Positions 43,786 to 52,632 of a stretch of 64,000 nt of DNA are shown piece after piece. Below the pieces are notes generated by a model. It was not told the origin of the DNA and did no database searches. It worked only from the letters and a program-made list of their open reading frames with translations. The stretch spans positions 62,001 to 126,000 of the forward strand of contig NZ_BCXD01000012.1 of assembly GCF_001894925.1 (NCBI RefSeq), given 5' to 3'. Both the position numbers and the translations under genes were made by a program. The stretch comes from Rhodococcus rhodnii NBRC 100604. GTDB taxonomy: Bacteria; Actinomycetota; Actinomycetes; Mycobacteriales; Mycobacteriaceae. Every line of letters starts with the position of its first letter. Within the stretch, counting starts at the first letter, position 1.

Positions 43786-43810
43786 ATATCGACAGCTACA
43801 CTGTCTATAT
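43786..43810. promoter_or_regulatory. MarR operator overlapping its own start codon
   Basis: ATATCGACAG (43786-43795), 5-base spacer, CTGTCTATAT (43801-43810): ten-base arms with one mismatch. The right arm ends inside the ATG at 43809. Strong candidate for autorepression by the encoded MarR protein. Confidence 0.65.
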
Positions 43811-44321
43811 GACGCGTGCGGAATCACTCGACACCGGCCGGACCACCGACATCCCGGGAGACATCCCGCCCGCGGTCTCGGCAGAAGTCTCGGCGTTCCG
43901 CGACGACGTCACGACGTTCTTCCGCCGCCTGCGCAGCGAGCGTCGCGACCACAAGCTCACCCCGACCCAACTCCAGGCGCTCGGACATCTCGAACGACAC
44001 GGGCCCATGACGGCCATCGCGCTCGCCCGCCGCGAGCAGGTGACGCCGCAGTCGATCGCTCGCACGATCGCGCATCTCGAGGGCGAGGGGATGCTCACGC
44101 GAGGCCCCGATCCCGACGACGCGCGGGCGAGCCTGATCTCGCTCACCGACGCCGGCCGCGAGCGCGTGCGCGACGACCGCGTCCTGCGCTCGCGCTGGCT
44201 CGCCGATCTCCTCGAACGCGAGTGCACCCCGCACGAGCGGGAGGTCCTCTTTCTCGCGGGACGCATCATGCGTGGGCTCGGCGGGGACCCGGACCCCGGC
44301 GAGCGGGGCGCTCGGCAGTGA
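43809..44321 (+). CDS. MarR-family regulator
   Basis: 170 residues. HTH with L-T-P-T-Q-L-Q-A-L-G-H-L, V-T-P-Q-S-I-A-R-T-I-A-H-L-E and wing D-P-D-D-A-R-A-S-L-I. First gene of a three-gene run (MarR, MFS, DUF2334) joined by 4-base overlaps. It very probably represses the whole run through the palindrome at its start. Confidence 0.92.
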   Translation: MTRAESLDTGRTTDIPGDIPPAVSAEVSAFRDDVTTFFRRLRSERRDHKLTPTQLQALGHLERHGPMTAIALARREQVTPQSIARTIAHLEGEGMLTRGPDPDDARASLISLTDAGRERVRDDRVLRSRWLADLLERECTPHEREVLFLAGRIMRGLGGDPDPGERGARQ

Positions 44322-45799
44322 CCCGCGCAGCCACCGACACCGCCGCGCCACGCACCCCGCGCGCCGTTCCCACGTCGATCGCCCTCGGGCTCGGCTCCGG
44401 CACCATGCTGCAGGGCCTCAACTCGTCGATGATCGCCGTCGCGCTCGTCGCGATCGCCGCGGACTTCGGCAACGGTCCCGGCATCACGTGGGTCATCTCC
44501 GCGCTCTACATCGCGACGGCCGTCTCGGCGCCGACGGCGGGCAGGCTCGGCGTCCTGGTCGGGCCCCGCAAACTCTTCCTCGGCGGGCTCGCGCTCGTCG
44601 CCGTCGGATCGCTCGTCGGTGCACTCGCCCCGTCGCTCGGCTGGCTCATCGCGGGCCGCGTGATCCTCGGCATCGGCACCGCCGCGCAGTATCCGACGGC
44701 CATGACGATCGTGCGGTCGATCGCCACCCGCACCGGCGGCGAGACCCGTTCGGCCCTCGCGATCCTCACCGTGTGCGCGCAGACGATGGTCGCGCTCGGG
44801 CCGACCGTGGGCGGCGTGCTCGTCGGCCTGTTCGGGTGGCAGTCGATCCTCTGGATCAACATCCCCATCGTCCTCGTGTCGGCGGTGTGGGTGCTGTGGC
44901 GGGTGCCGCGCGACGACGCGCTGGCCGCCGACGCCGGCGAGCCGGCGCCGTCGTCCCTCCGCGCGCTCGTGCACTCGATGGATCTGCCCGGGATGGCGCT
45001 GTTCCTGCTCACGGTGTCGGGCGCGATGTTCGTGCTGCTCTCGCTCACGACCGATCCGCTGTGGTGGCTCGCGCCCGGCGTCGTCCTCGTCGCGGTGGCC
45101 TTCGTGGTCTGGGAGGCGCGCGTCCGCGAGCCGTTCATCGACGTGCGTGCGATCGCGGGCAACACGGCGCTCGCGGCGACGTTGTCCCGCACGCTCGTCA
45201 CGTACACCGCGTTCTACTGCATCTTCTTCGGCCTTCCGCAGTGGCTGCAGGTCTCGCGCGGGTTCTCGACGAGCCAGGCGGGCCTGCTCATGCTGCCCGT
45301 CGCGGGTGTCGGCATCATCGGCACCATCGTCGCGTCGCGTATGTACGCCACGGCAGGGCCGAAGTGGACCCTCGGCATCGGGACGGCCGCGCTCGCCGTC
45401 GGCGGCGTCCTGCTGATGACGCTCGAGAACGCCGCGACGCCCGTCGTCGCCCTCGTCGCCGTCGCCTGCGTGCTCGGCATCCCGAACGGCTTCAACAACA
45501 TGGGCAACCAGAACGTCGTCAACGCCGTCACGACGGTGCGCGACGTGGGCACGGCGCTCGGCCTCTACCGGATGATCCAGTACATCGGCGCGAACCTCGC
45601 TGCGGTCGTCATCGCCCTCGCGACGCACGACGTCGGGCCCGGCGACCAGGGCATCGCGCGGATCGGGGCGTTCATCGCCGTCGTCGGCGTCGTCCTGCTC
45701 GTCGGCGTGATCGCCTCGCGATCGCTGCGCGGACTTCGCCCGCGCCACACGTCCGATTCGCCCGGAGTTCACGATCGCGAGGCACACTCGCAGACGTGA
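44318..45799 (+). CDS. MFS multidrug exporter (DHA2/EmrB-type)
   Basis: 493 residues from GTG 44318. Helix 1 has L-Q-G-L-N-S-S-M-I-A-V-A-L, then P-T-A-G-R-L-G-V-L-V-G-P-R-K, with motif C-like V-A-L-G-P-T-V-G-G and about 14 helices. Overlaps the MarR stop by four bases and the next gene by four, so translation is coupled. Expected to export the MarR ligand. Confidence 0.9.
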   Translation: MTRAATDTAAPRTPRAVPTSIALGLGSGTMLQGLNSSMIAVALVAIAADFGNGPGITWVISALYIATAVSAPTAGRLGVLVGPRKLFLGGLALVAVGSLVGALAPSLGWLIAGRVILGIGTAAQYPTAMTIVRSIATRTGGETRSALAILTVCAQTMVALGPTVGGVLVGLFGWQSILWINIPIVLVSAVWVLWRVPRDDALAADAGEPAPSSLRALVHSMDLPGMALFLLTVSGAMFVLLSLTTDPLWWLAPGVVLVAVAFVVWEARVREPFIDVRAIAGNTALAATLSRTLVTYTAFYCIFFGLPQWLQVSRGFSTSQAGLLMLPVAGVGIIGTIVASRMYATAGPKWTLGIGTAALAVGGVLLMTLENAATPVVALVAVACVLGIPNGFNNMGNQNVVNAVTTVRDVGTALGLYRMIQYIGANLAAVVIALATHDVGPGDQGIARIGAFIAVVGVVLLVGVIASRSLRGLRPRHTSDSPGVHDREAHSQT

Positions 45800-46494
45800 C
45801 CGCGCAGCTGATCGTGTCGGTGTCGGGAATCCGGGCACTCACGCGATCCCACGCCGAGACGTTCGCCGCCGAGATGGACGAGCGCGGTGTGCCGCTGTCG
45901 CTCTTCGTCGCACCCCGCGCGAAGGAGCACTATCGGCTCGTCCGCGACGACGCCACGCAGGACTGGCTCCGGCAGCGCCGCGCCCACGGCGACGCCATCG
46001 TCCTGCACGGCTACGACCAGGCGGCGACCTCGCGGCGCAGGGCGGAGTTCGCGGCGCTGTCGCGGCACGAGGCGCTGTTGCGGCTCGGTGCCGCCGATCG
46101 CGTCCTCGAGCACGCGGGCCTGCGGACGCGGCTCTTCGCCGCACCGCGCTGGAACCTGTCGAGCGGAGCCCTCGCGGCGCTGCCCGCCGCGGGATTCCGG
46201 ACCGCCGTCACCGCCAACGGCACCCTCGACACCACGACGTGCGAACTCACGCGCACCGGGCTGCTCAGCATCGGTGCGGGCTCGGCGACCGAACCGTGGT
46301 GGTGCCGCGCCGTCGTGCTCAGCGCCGAACGGCGTGCGCGGCGAGGCAACACCGTGCGACTCGCCGTCACCGCGACGCAGCTCGGCCGTTCCGGGCCCAG
46401 ACGGGCCGTGCTCGACGCCGTGGACCTCGCGCTGCACCACGGCACGGTGCCCGCCGTCTACGCGTGGGAGAAGCGGCTGCGCCGCGCCGCGTGA
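45796..46494 (+). CDS. DUF2334 domain protein (polysaccharide-deacetylase-like)
   Basis: 232 residues from GTG 45796. The pattern L-I-V-S-V-S-G-I, S-L-F-V-A-P-R, I-V-L-H-G-Y-D and F-A-A-P-R-W-N-L-S fits DUF2334, a carbohydrate-esterase-like barrel. In related proteins the H-G-Y/H-G-x pair binds metal. No signal peptide, so it acts in the cytosol. A link to the drug exporter is implied only by coupling. Confidence 0.75.
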   Translation: MTAQLIVSVSGIRALTRSHAETFAAEMDERGVPLSLFVAPRAKEHYRLVRDDATQDWLRQRRAHGDAIVLHGYDQAATSRRRAEFAALSRHEALLRLGAADRVLEHAGLRTRLFAAPRWNLSSGALAALPAAGFRTAVTANGTLDTTTCELTRTGLLSIGAGSATEPWWCRAVVLSAERRARRGNTVRLAVTATQLGRSGPRRAVLDAVDLALHHGTVPAVYAWEKRLRRAA

Positions 46495-46504
46495 GAGCAG
46501 GTCG

Positions 46505-47149
46505 TCAGAGTTCGACCGACTCCTCGTCGGCGACGACGCGGAACTCGGTGCCCTCGGGCGCCATCTCCGGGTAACGGCCGAAGAAGATGCCGCGGCCGGC
46601 GTCGCCGAGGATGCCGTGATGGATCGGGACCGCGACCCGCGGCGCCACGGCACGCAGGTAGTCGATCGACTCCCAGATCTTGAGCCACGGCGCCGCCGCG
46701 GGGAGCGCGAGGACGTCGACCTTCTCGTCGGGAACGAACAGCGAGTCGCCCGGGTGCATGAATCGCGCCCGGTTCTCGGCGTCGCCGACCAGGTACGCGA
46801 TGTTGTCGATGAGCGGGATGTCCGGGTGGATCACCGCGTGCATCCCGCCCGTGCCCGCGACGTGCACGTTCGCGACGTCGAACTCGTCGCCCGGCCGCAC
46901 GGGCGTCCAGTCTCCGCCGAGCTGCTGCGCGGTCTGCGGGTCGGCGTAGCGCGCGGCACCGGGGTTGCCGTCGACGAGCGCGGGCAGGCGGGTGGTGTCG
47001 ACGTGATCGGGATGCTGGTGCGTGATCATGATCGCGTCGAGATCCGTGACGCCTTCGAACCCGTGCGACAGGTTGCCCGGGTCGAAGAGGATCTTCGTGC
47101 CGCCGAGTTCCACGAGCACGCAGCTGTGTCCGAAGTGAGTCAGATGCAT
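46505..47149 (-). CDS. MBL-fold metal-dependent hydrolase
   Basis: 214 residues. The metal site T-H-Q-H-P-D-H-V-D (H44, H46, D48, H49), G-T-G-G-M-H, H-P-G-D-S and V-P-I-H-H-G are those of the UlaG/RomA-like beta-lactamase-fold group. N-terminal H-L-T-H-F-G-H-S-C is typical. Substrate unknown. Divergent from purS. Confidence 0.9.
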   Translation of the reverse strand: MHLTHFGHSCVLVELGGTKILFDPGNLSHGFEGVTDLDAIMITHQHPDHVDTTRLPALVDGNPGAARYADPQTAQQLGGDWTPVRPGDEFDVANVHVAGTGGMHAVIHPDIPLIDNIAYLVGDAENRARFMHPGDSLFVPDEKVDVLALPAAAPWLKIWESIDYLRAVAPRVAVPIHHGILGDAGRGIFFGRYPEMAPEGTEFRVVADEESVEL

Positions 47150-47220
47150 CCCTCGAGTATCACCGGCCCGGCGCGGCCGGTGGTGAAACGACGCGCTGCG
47201 GGCCGCCGCGGACCGACCGG

Positions 47221-47255
47221 TAAACTCGGCAGCGGCCGATACGCCCCCATCGGCC
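47221..47255 (+). promoter_or_regulatory. purS promoter -10 and leader hairpin
   Basis: TAAACT (47221-47226) is a good -10 box. Seven bases later GGCCGAT (47234-47240) pairs with ATCGGCC (47249-47255) around an 8-base loop at the predicted 5' end of a roughly 50-base leader. GAGGAG then precedes the GTG at 47282. Confidence 0.5.
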
Positions 47256-47281
47256 CGCCGTACCTACCGAGGAGCGTTCGC

Positions 47282-47521
47282 GTGGCCCGTGTCGTCGTCG
47301 AAGTCATGCCCAAGGCCGAGATTCTCGACCCGCAGGGTCAGGCCGTCGCGAAGGCGCTGCCGCGTCTCGGATTCAACGGCGTCACCGACGTGCGCCAGGG
47401 CAAGCGGTTCGAGCTCGAGGTCGACGGCAGCGTCGACGACGCGCAGCTCGAGCAGATCGCCGAAGCGCTGCTCGCGAACACCGTGATCGAGGACTGGACC
47501 GTCCGCCGGATCGAGGCGTGA
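47282..47521 (+). CDS. purS: Phosphoribosylformylglycinamidine synthase subunit PurS
   Basis: 79 residues, the usual size. Small dimeric subunit that bridges PurL and PurQ in the FGAM synthase complex. Visible: [17 protein letters not shown] and F-E-L-E-V-D-G. The GTG start has GAGGAG seven bases before. purQ follows with a start two bases after its stop. Confidence 0.96.
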   Translation: MARVVVEVMPKAEILDPQGQAVAKALPRLGFNGVTDVRQGKRFELEVDGSVDDAQLEQIAEALLANTVIEDWTVRRIEA

Positions 47522-47523
47522 GC

Positions 47524-48201
47524 ATGACCGCACGCATCGGGGTCGTCACCTTCCCCGGCACGCTCGACGACGTCGACGCCGCGCGCGCCGTCCGGCTCGC
47601 CGGTGGCGAGGCCGTGAGCCTGTGGCACGGTGACGCCGACCTCCGCGGCGTCGACGCCGTGATCGTTCCCGGCGGCTTCTCGTACGGCGACTACCTGCGC
47701 TGCGGCGCGATCGCCCGGTTCGCCCCCGTCATGGGCAAGGTCGTCGAGGCAGCCGGGAAGGGCATGCCCGTCCTCGGTATCTGCAACGGCTTCCAGGTGC
47801 TGGCCGAAGCGGGCCTGCTGCCGGGTGCGCTGACCCGCAACGAGGGCCTGCACTTCGTGTGTCGCGACCAGTGGCTGAAGGTCGAGAACACCTCGACCGC
47901 GTGGACGAGCCGTTACGACGCCGGCGCCGAGATCCTCGTGCCGCTCAAGTCGGGCGAGGGCCGCTACCAGGCGCCGCAGCACGTCCTCGACGAGCTCGAG
48001 GGCGAGGGCCGCGTCGTCTTCCGTTACTCGGGTGACAACCCGAACGGGTCGCAGGGCGCCATCGCGGGCATCTCGTCGGCGAACGGCCGCGTCGTCGGCC
48101 TCATGCCGCACCCCGAGCACGCGACCGAGCCGCTCACCGGCCCGAGCGACGACGGTCTCGGCATGTTCTATTCGGTCCTCGACGCCGTCGTCTCCGCCTG
48201 A
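47524..48201 (+). CDS. purQ: Phosphoribosylformylglycinamidine synthase subunit PurQ
   Basis: 225 residues. Class-I glutamine amidotransferase that feeds ammonia to PurL. Nucleophile C87 in G-I-C-N-G-F-Q; catalytic His and Glu in L-M-P-H-P-E-H-A. An in-frame GTG at 47518 overlapping the purS stop would add two residues. Co-transcribed with purS, while purL is 6.6 kb away. Confidence 0.97.
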   Translation: MTARIGVVTFPGTLDDVDAARAVRLAGGEAVSLWHGDADLRGVDAVIVPGGFSYGDYLRCGAIARFAPVMGKVVEAAGKGMPVLGICNGFQVLAEAGLLPGALTRNEGLHFVCRDQWLKVENTSTAWTSRYDAGAEILVPLKSGEGRYQAPQHVLDELEGEGRVVFRYSGDNPNGSQGAIAGISSANGRVVGLMPHPEHATEPLTGPSDDGLGMFYSVLDAVVSA

Positions 48202-48271
48202 TCGGTCTCTCTGCGCGACCAGGACCGTCTCCGCCCGGTAACGATCTCGCCCCAAACCGGGGACGTCGTGG

Positions 48272-48335
48272 CCTCCTCGTGATTGGGTGTCGGCACATGC
48301 CCAGAGTGCATGTGCGACTGCGTGCGACGAGGAGG
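48272..48335 (+). promoter_or_regulatory. Nested stem in the DUF4185 leader that pairs with the Shine-Dalgarno
   Basis: CCTCCTCGT (48272-48280) is the exact complement of ACGAGGAGG (48327-48335), which contains the RBS of the next gene. Inside that loop, GCACATG (48293-48299) pairs with CATGTGC (48309-48315). A TAACGA -10-like box (48239-48244) would put both stems in the mRNA. Translational control is inferred. Confidence 0.5.
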
Positions 48336-48341
48336 ATGCGG

Positions 48342-49676
48342 GTGCCGAACGTTCGATCGAGTTCCTTCCGGTGGGGTTCGGCCCGGTGGTGTTCGGCGCT
48401 GTCGGCCGCGGCGGTCGCCGCGGGGTTGTCGGTCGCGGTGGCGACTCCGGCCGCCGCGCAGGGCGGCCCGTGCGGGCAGACGTCCGGAAGCAGCAGCGGC
48501 AGCACGGTGTTCGGTAGTTCCACCGGATCGTTCCGTGACTTCGGCCTGCCGTGGCTGTCGGGTCCGCCCGACGGCGGCGTCCCGCAGCTCATCGGGCGTA
48601 CGCAGGCGATCGAGATGGTCACGGGCCCGGGCAGCCCGAACGAGACCATCGAGCGGTTCAGCGTCTCCGGCACCGACCTCGGCATCATGTGGCCGAGCGG
48701 CGGCGAGGTCATGATGGCCTTCGGCGACACCGTCGGCGACTGCGAGACGCCCGATGCCGACTGGCGGAGCAACGTCCTGTTCCGCAGCAGCGACACGAAC
48801 CTCGAGGACGGCATGCGGATCGACTCGTCGCCGCTCGACGCCCCGGGGCACTCCAAGCAGATCATCGACGGGCTCCTCGACCTGCCGCCCGGAAGCCCCG
48901 TCGAGTACACCGTGATCCCCACGGCCGGTGTCTCGATCGGTTCCGATCAGTACGTCCGCTACATGTCGGTGCGCAGCTGGGACACGCCGGGCAACTGGAC
49001 GACGAACTACTCCGGTCTCGCGCGCTCGACGGATGGCGGCGAGAACTGGACCACCGAGCCCGGCACGGCGCGGGTGCCCGCGCCCATCCCCGAGGTCACC
49101 ATCCCGGGGCTGCCGTCGGTCGCGGCCGCGAACGCGAACTTCCAGCAGAGTGCCTACGTCACCGGCGACGACGGCTACATCTACGAGTTCGGCACCGGTT
49201 CGGGCAGATTCGGGCCCGCGCGTCTCGCGCGCTTCGCGCCCGAGCAGGTCAACGACCTCGCGGCCTACCAGTACTGGAACGGGTCGGCGTGGGTCGACGA
49301 CATCGCGGCCGCCGACGTCGTCATCCCCGGCACCGTGAGCGAGCTGTCGGTGCAGTGGAACGACTACCTCGGCAAGTACGTCGCGATGTTCACCGATCCC
49401 GTGCGCGGCCTCGTCATCCGGCAGGCGGACGACCTCGAGGGGCCGTGGAGCGGAATGCAGACGCTGCTCAACGGCGCGCTGCTCCCGTCGCTGTACGACG
49501 GCTTCATGCATCCGTGGTCGGACGGGCGCTACCTGTACTTCGTCGCGACGACGTGGAACCGGTACAACGTCATCTACATGCGCAGCGACCTGCAGGGCCT
49601 GCAGATGTCGGCGACCGATCAGGCCGACCGGCTCGATCCGCAGACGACGCTGGAACGGATCGACTACCCGGGGTGA
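48342..49676 (+). CDS. Secreted DUF4185 protein, possible GH183-type endo-D-arabinanase
   Basis: 444 residues from GTG 48342 (GGAGG six bases before; the ATG at 48336 touches the RBS). A Sec signal peptide ends near P-A-A-A-Q-G-G (about residues 38-40). The rest is a five-bladed-propeller-type DUF4185 domain: M-A-F-G-D-T-V-G-D, Y-V-R-Y-M-S-V-R-S-W, L-A-R-S-T-D-G-G-E-N-W and M-F-T-D-P. From recall, some DUF4185 proteins were shown to be endo-D-arabinanases (family GH183) acting on mycobacterial arabinogalactan. That would suit remodelling of the host's own wall, but activity here is inferred. Confidence 0.8.
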   Translation: MPNVRSSSFRWGSARWCSALSAAAVAAGLSVAVATPAAAQGGPCGQTSGSSSGSTVFGSSTGSFRDFGLPWLSGPPDGGVPQLIGRTQAIEMVTGPGSPNETIERFSVSGTDLGIMWPSGGEVMMAFGDTVGDCETPDADWRSNVLFRSSDTNLEDGMRIDSSPLDAPGHSKQIIDGLLDLPPGSPVEYTVIPTAGVSIGSDQYVRYMSVRSWDTPGNWTTNYSGLARSTDGGENWTTEPGTARVPAPIPEVTIPGLPSVAAANANFQQSAYVTGDDGYIYEFGTGSGRFGPARLARFAPEQVNDLAAYQYWNGSAWVDDIAAADVVIPGTVSELSVQWNDYLGKYVAMFTDPVRGLVIRQADDLEGPWSGMQTLLNGALLPSLYDGFMHPWSDGRYLYFVATTWNRYNVIYMRSDLQGLQMSATDQADRLDPQTTLERIDYPG

Positions 49677-49717
49677 CGGTGGCGTCCGGCACGGCGCGGG
49701 CCTGACATGATGGGGGC

Positions 49718-51001
49718 ATGACCCTCACGACGTGGACCAACGCCGAAGGCCTGTGCGATTTCGTCGACGCGTCGCCGTCGCCGTTCCACGTGTGTGCGAC
49801 GGCGTCGGCAGCACTGCTCGCGAGCGGCTTCGTCCGGGTCGACGAGACGCAGTCGTGGCCGAGCGAGCCCGGCCGGTACTTCGTCGTCCGGGGTGGGTCG
49901 CTCATCGCGTGGAGCACCGAATCGGTCTCGCGCACAGCGCCGTTCCGGATCGTCGGCGGCCACACCGACAGCCCCAACCTCCGCGTCAAGCAGCATCCGG
50001 ATCGCGTCGCCGCCGGGTGGCGGATCGTCGCGCTCGAGCCCTACGGCGGCGCGTGGCTGAACTCGTGGCTCGACCGCGACCTCGGGGTGTCGGGCCGGCT
50101 GAGCGTGCGCCGCGGCGCGGTCGCCGAGGACGTCCTGGTGCGGGTCGATGATCCCGTCCTGCGCGTCCCGCAGCTCGCGATCCACCTGTCGGAGGATCGC
50201 AAGGGCGTGCACCTCGATCCGCAGCGGCACGTCGACGCCGTGTGGGGTCTCGGCGACACCCCGCGGTCGTTCCTCGCCTACATCGCCGATCGCGCCGAGG
50301 TGGCCCCGGACGACGTCCTCGGCTTCGAGCTCATGACGCACGACTGCGCGCCCAGCCGGGTCACGGGTGTCGACTCCGAGTTCGTCAGCGCGCCACGCCT
50401 CGACAATCAGGGAACCTGCTACGCCGGCATGCACGCACTGCTCGCCGCGGCGGACGCGCCCGGCGACTTCGTCCCGGTGCTCGCCCTCTTCGATCACGAG
50501 GAGGTCGGCAGCATGTCCGAGCGCGGCGCGTTCTCGGATCTGCTGAACTCCGTGCTCGAGCGGATCGTGCTCGCGCGCGGCGGCGGCCGCGAGGAGTACC
50601 TGCGGGCCAAGGCCGGGTCGCTCGTCGCGTCGGGCGACATGGCCCATGCGACGCACCCGACCCAGCCCGAACGGCACGAACCGCTGCATCGCATCGCGCT
50701 CGGCGGCGGCCCCGTCCTCAAGGTCAACCAGAATCTGCGGTACGCGTCCGACTCGCGCGGCGAGGCCGCGTTCGCGCTCGCGTGCGCGCAGGTCGGGGTG
50801 CCGCTGCAGCGATACGTCCATCGGGCCGATCTCCCGTGCGGTTCGACGATCGGCCCGATCACGGCCTCGCGCACCGGAATCACGACCGTCGACGTCGGAG
50901 CGCCGCAGCTCGCGATGCACTCGGCGCGAGAGATCATGGGAGCAGCGGACATCCGGATGTACTCGGACGCGCTCGCGGCCTTCCTCAGCCCCGAGGACTG
51001 A
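49718..51001 (+). CDS. apeB: M18 family aminopeptidase
   Basis: 427 residues. Zinc aminopeptidase of the aspartyl/vacuolar type. Metal ligands lie in [15 protein letters not shown] and at the C-terminus [16 protein letters not shown] also fits the family. Cytosolic, usually a large oligomer. M. tuberculosis has the equivalent gene (pepC) between purQ and purL, as here. Confidence 0.93.
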   Translation: MTLTTWTNAEGLCDFVDASPSPFHVCATASAALLASGFVRVDETQSWPSEPGRYFVVRGGSLIAWSTESVSRTAPFRIVGGHTDSPNLRVKQHPDRVAAGWRIVALEPYGGAWLNSWLDRDLGVSGRLSVRRGAVAEDVLVRVDDPVLRVPQLAIHLSEDRKGVHLDPQRHVDAVWGLGDTPRSFLAYIADRAEVAPDDVLGFELMTHDCAPSRVTGVDSEFVSAPRLDNQGTCYAGMHALLAAADAPGDFVPVLALFDHEEVGSMSERGAFSDLLNSVLERIVLARGGGREEYLRAKAGSLVASGDMAHATHPTQPERHEPLHRIALGGGPVLKVNQNLRYASDSRGEAAFALACAQVGVPLQRYVHRADLPCGSTIGPITASRTGITTVDVGAPQLAMHSAREIMGAADIRMYSDALAAFLSPED

Positions 51002-51027
51002 CCGACGCCGCGGGACCGGCCGAGACC

Positions 51028-51269
51028 GGATCGTTCCCGGTGACTCTGAGCGGCGCCTTCGGTGAGACCGTCGTCGACGACGCGCCGCAGCGCCCGCTCG
51101 CGCCCGTCGTCCAGTTCGACACCGAACCCGACGCGGACTCGTGGGAGGCCTCGTCTCCATCCCCAAGCCCGTCGGTGTCCCGGCCGCGCTCGCGTTCCCG
51201 TCCGGCCCGTCGCTGACGTGGGCGACCGAGCAGATCACCCCGCTGGTGGCCGACGCCGTCGCCGAGTAG
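51028..51269 (+). pseudogene. Remnant of an iron-siderophore substrate-binding protein gene
   Basis: Two shards remain. Bases 51028-51100 encode G-S-F-P-V-T-L-S-G-A-F-G-E-T-V-V-D-D-A-P-Q-R, the typical start of a FecB/FepB-type mature domain. Bases from about 51144, in another frame, encode G-L-V-S-I-P-K-P-V-G-V-P through T-P-L-V-A-D-A-V-A-E and a stop at 51269, like the C-terminus of the same family. No start or signal peptide and nearly 250 codons missing. Fills most of the 51002-51420 gap. Confidence 0.5.
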
Positions 51270-51313
51270 TCGGGCCGTCGCTCGTTCGCGACTCGCGTCT
51301 GCGGGCCGGGCGT

Positions 51314-51370
51314 CTCTTTGCCCATCCATAGCGAACGCCTAAGAGTGTCATTGCGCACCGCTCTTTGCCC
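51314..51370 (+). promoter_or_regulatory. Direct repeat before the TRAP operon
   Basis: CTCTTTGCCC occurs at 51314-51323 and 51361-51370, 47 bases apart, in the 150 bases between the remnant and dctP. Possible activator half-sites; nothing else stands out in this gap. Confidence 0.3.
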
Positions 51371-51420
51371 TCTGTGACGGAGGCCACTTGAATTGCCTCA
51401 TCCCACAGAAGGTGAGTGCA

Positions 51421-52632
51421 ATGACGCAACGAACGACCCGCGCGGCCTGCGCGGCAGTTCTCGCCGGGGCGATGACCGCCACGGCGTGCGGCGGTGGCCA
51501 CGACATCACCGGCGCGAGCCTGAGCGAGATGGAGCCGCTCACGCTGCGCTACGCCGACTACACGTCGGCGTCGTCGGCCGGGCCGTTCCAGGCGTTCGCG
51601 GACGAGGTGGAGGAGCGCTCCGGCGGCGTCGTCACGTTCGACCAGTTCTGGGGCGGATCGCTGCTCAAGGGTGCCGACATGGCGCAGGGCATCCGCGGGG
51701 GAGTCGCCGACATCGGCATGTTCACGCCCAGCTACTACCCGTCCGAGTACCCGGTGACGGACTGGATGACGAAGCTCGGCAGCGCCGTCGAATCCGAGTA
51801 TCCGCTCGGCGCGATGCAGGCGTTCGGCGCACTCTCGGACTTCGCACTCAACGAGCCCGCCGTCACCGAGCAGTTCGAGGACCGCGGCATGAAGCTGTTG
51901 TTCACCTGGACTCCGGCGAGCAACTACCACCTCGCGTGCAAGGAACCCGTGACCTCCCTCGCCGACGCCGCCGGCAAGCGCGTCCGCAGCGGTGGCGCGT
52001 TCAACTTCACCGAGATCGAAGCGATGGGAATGGTCCCGGTGAGCCTCCCGACCGGCGAGATCTACGAGGGTCTGCAGCGCGGCGTCATCGACTGCACCGT
52101 CGTCAGCGCGAAGATCCTCGTCTCCCTGGGGATCTGGGAGGTCGCCAAGCACTACGTCGAGGTGCCGCTGACCGGGTACACGCAGTTCCTCGTCATGAAC
52201 CTCGACGTGTGGGACTCGCTGCCACCCGACGCGCAGCAGGCGATGTGGGATGCGCTGCCGACCTGGCACGAGGAGTACCTGCGGCAGGAGTCGCTGATCC
52301 TCGAACAGCGCAAGTTCGACGAGGGGCCCGAGCACGGCGTGCAGTTCCACACCGCCGACGACGCGATGGTCACCGCACTGCGTGACCATCAGCAGCAGGT
52401 GCGCGCGAGCCTCGCGAGCGACGCACCTCCCGGCATCGACGATCCCGCCGCCGTGATCGACCGGTACCGCGCGACGCTCACGGAATGGCGCGAACGGCTG
52501 GGAACGGCGGGCTACGACGAACCCGCACCCGAGTCGGCCGATCCCGAGGAGACCGCGCTCGACCTCGCCCCTTTCCGGACCGACATGGAGAACGAGGTCT
52601 TCGGGCCGCTGCGACCGGGAGACGACCGATGA
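51421..52632 (+). CDS. dctP: TRAP dicarboxylate transporter solute-binding lipoprotein
   Basis: 403 residues from ATG 51421 (AAGGTGAG before it). Signal peptide with lipobox-like T-A-T-A-C at about 19-23. DctP-family core: F-W-G-G-S-L-L-K-G-A-D-M, G-V-A-D-I-G-M-F, G-K-R-V-R-S-G-G-A, P-T-G-E-I-Y-E-G-L-Q-R-G-V-I-D. Binds an organic acid outside the membrane and delivers it to DctQM. ATGA overlap with dctQ. Confidence 0.93.
   Translation: MTQRTTRAACAAVLAGAMTATACGGGHDITGASLSEMEPLTLRYADYTSASSAGPFQAFADEVEERSGGVVTFDQFWGGSLLKGADMAQGIRGGVADIGMFTPSYYPSEYPVTDWMTKLGSAVESEYPLGAMQAFGALSDFALNEPAVTEQFEDRGMKLLFTWTPASNYHLACKEPVTSLADAAGKRVRSGGAFNFTEIEAMGMVPVSLPTGEIYEGLQRGVIDCTVVSAKILVSLGIWEVAKHYVEVPLTGYTQFLVMNLDVWDSLPPDAQQAMWDALPTWHEEYLRQESLILEQRKFDEGPEHGVQFHTADDAMVTALRDHQQQVRASLASDAPPGIDDPAAVIDRYRATLTEWRERLGTAGYDEPAPESADPEETALDLAPFRTDMENEVFGPLRPGDDR

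Noticed and set aside
48202-48341. A known riboswitch (for example c-di-AMP type) before the DUF4185 gene
   Set aside because: None of the conserved core stretches of that class is recognisable; only simple complementary arms are seen.
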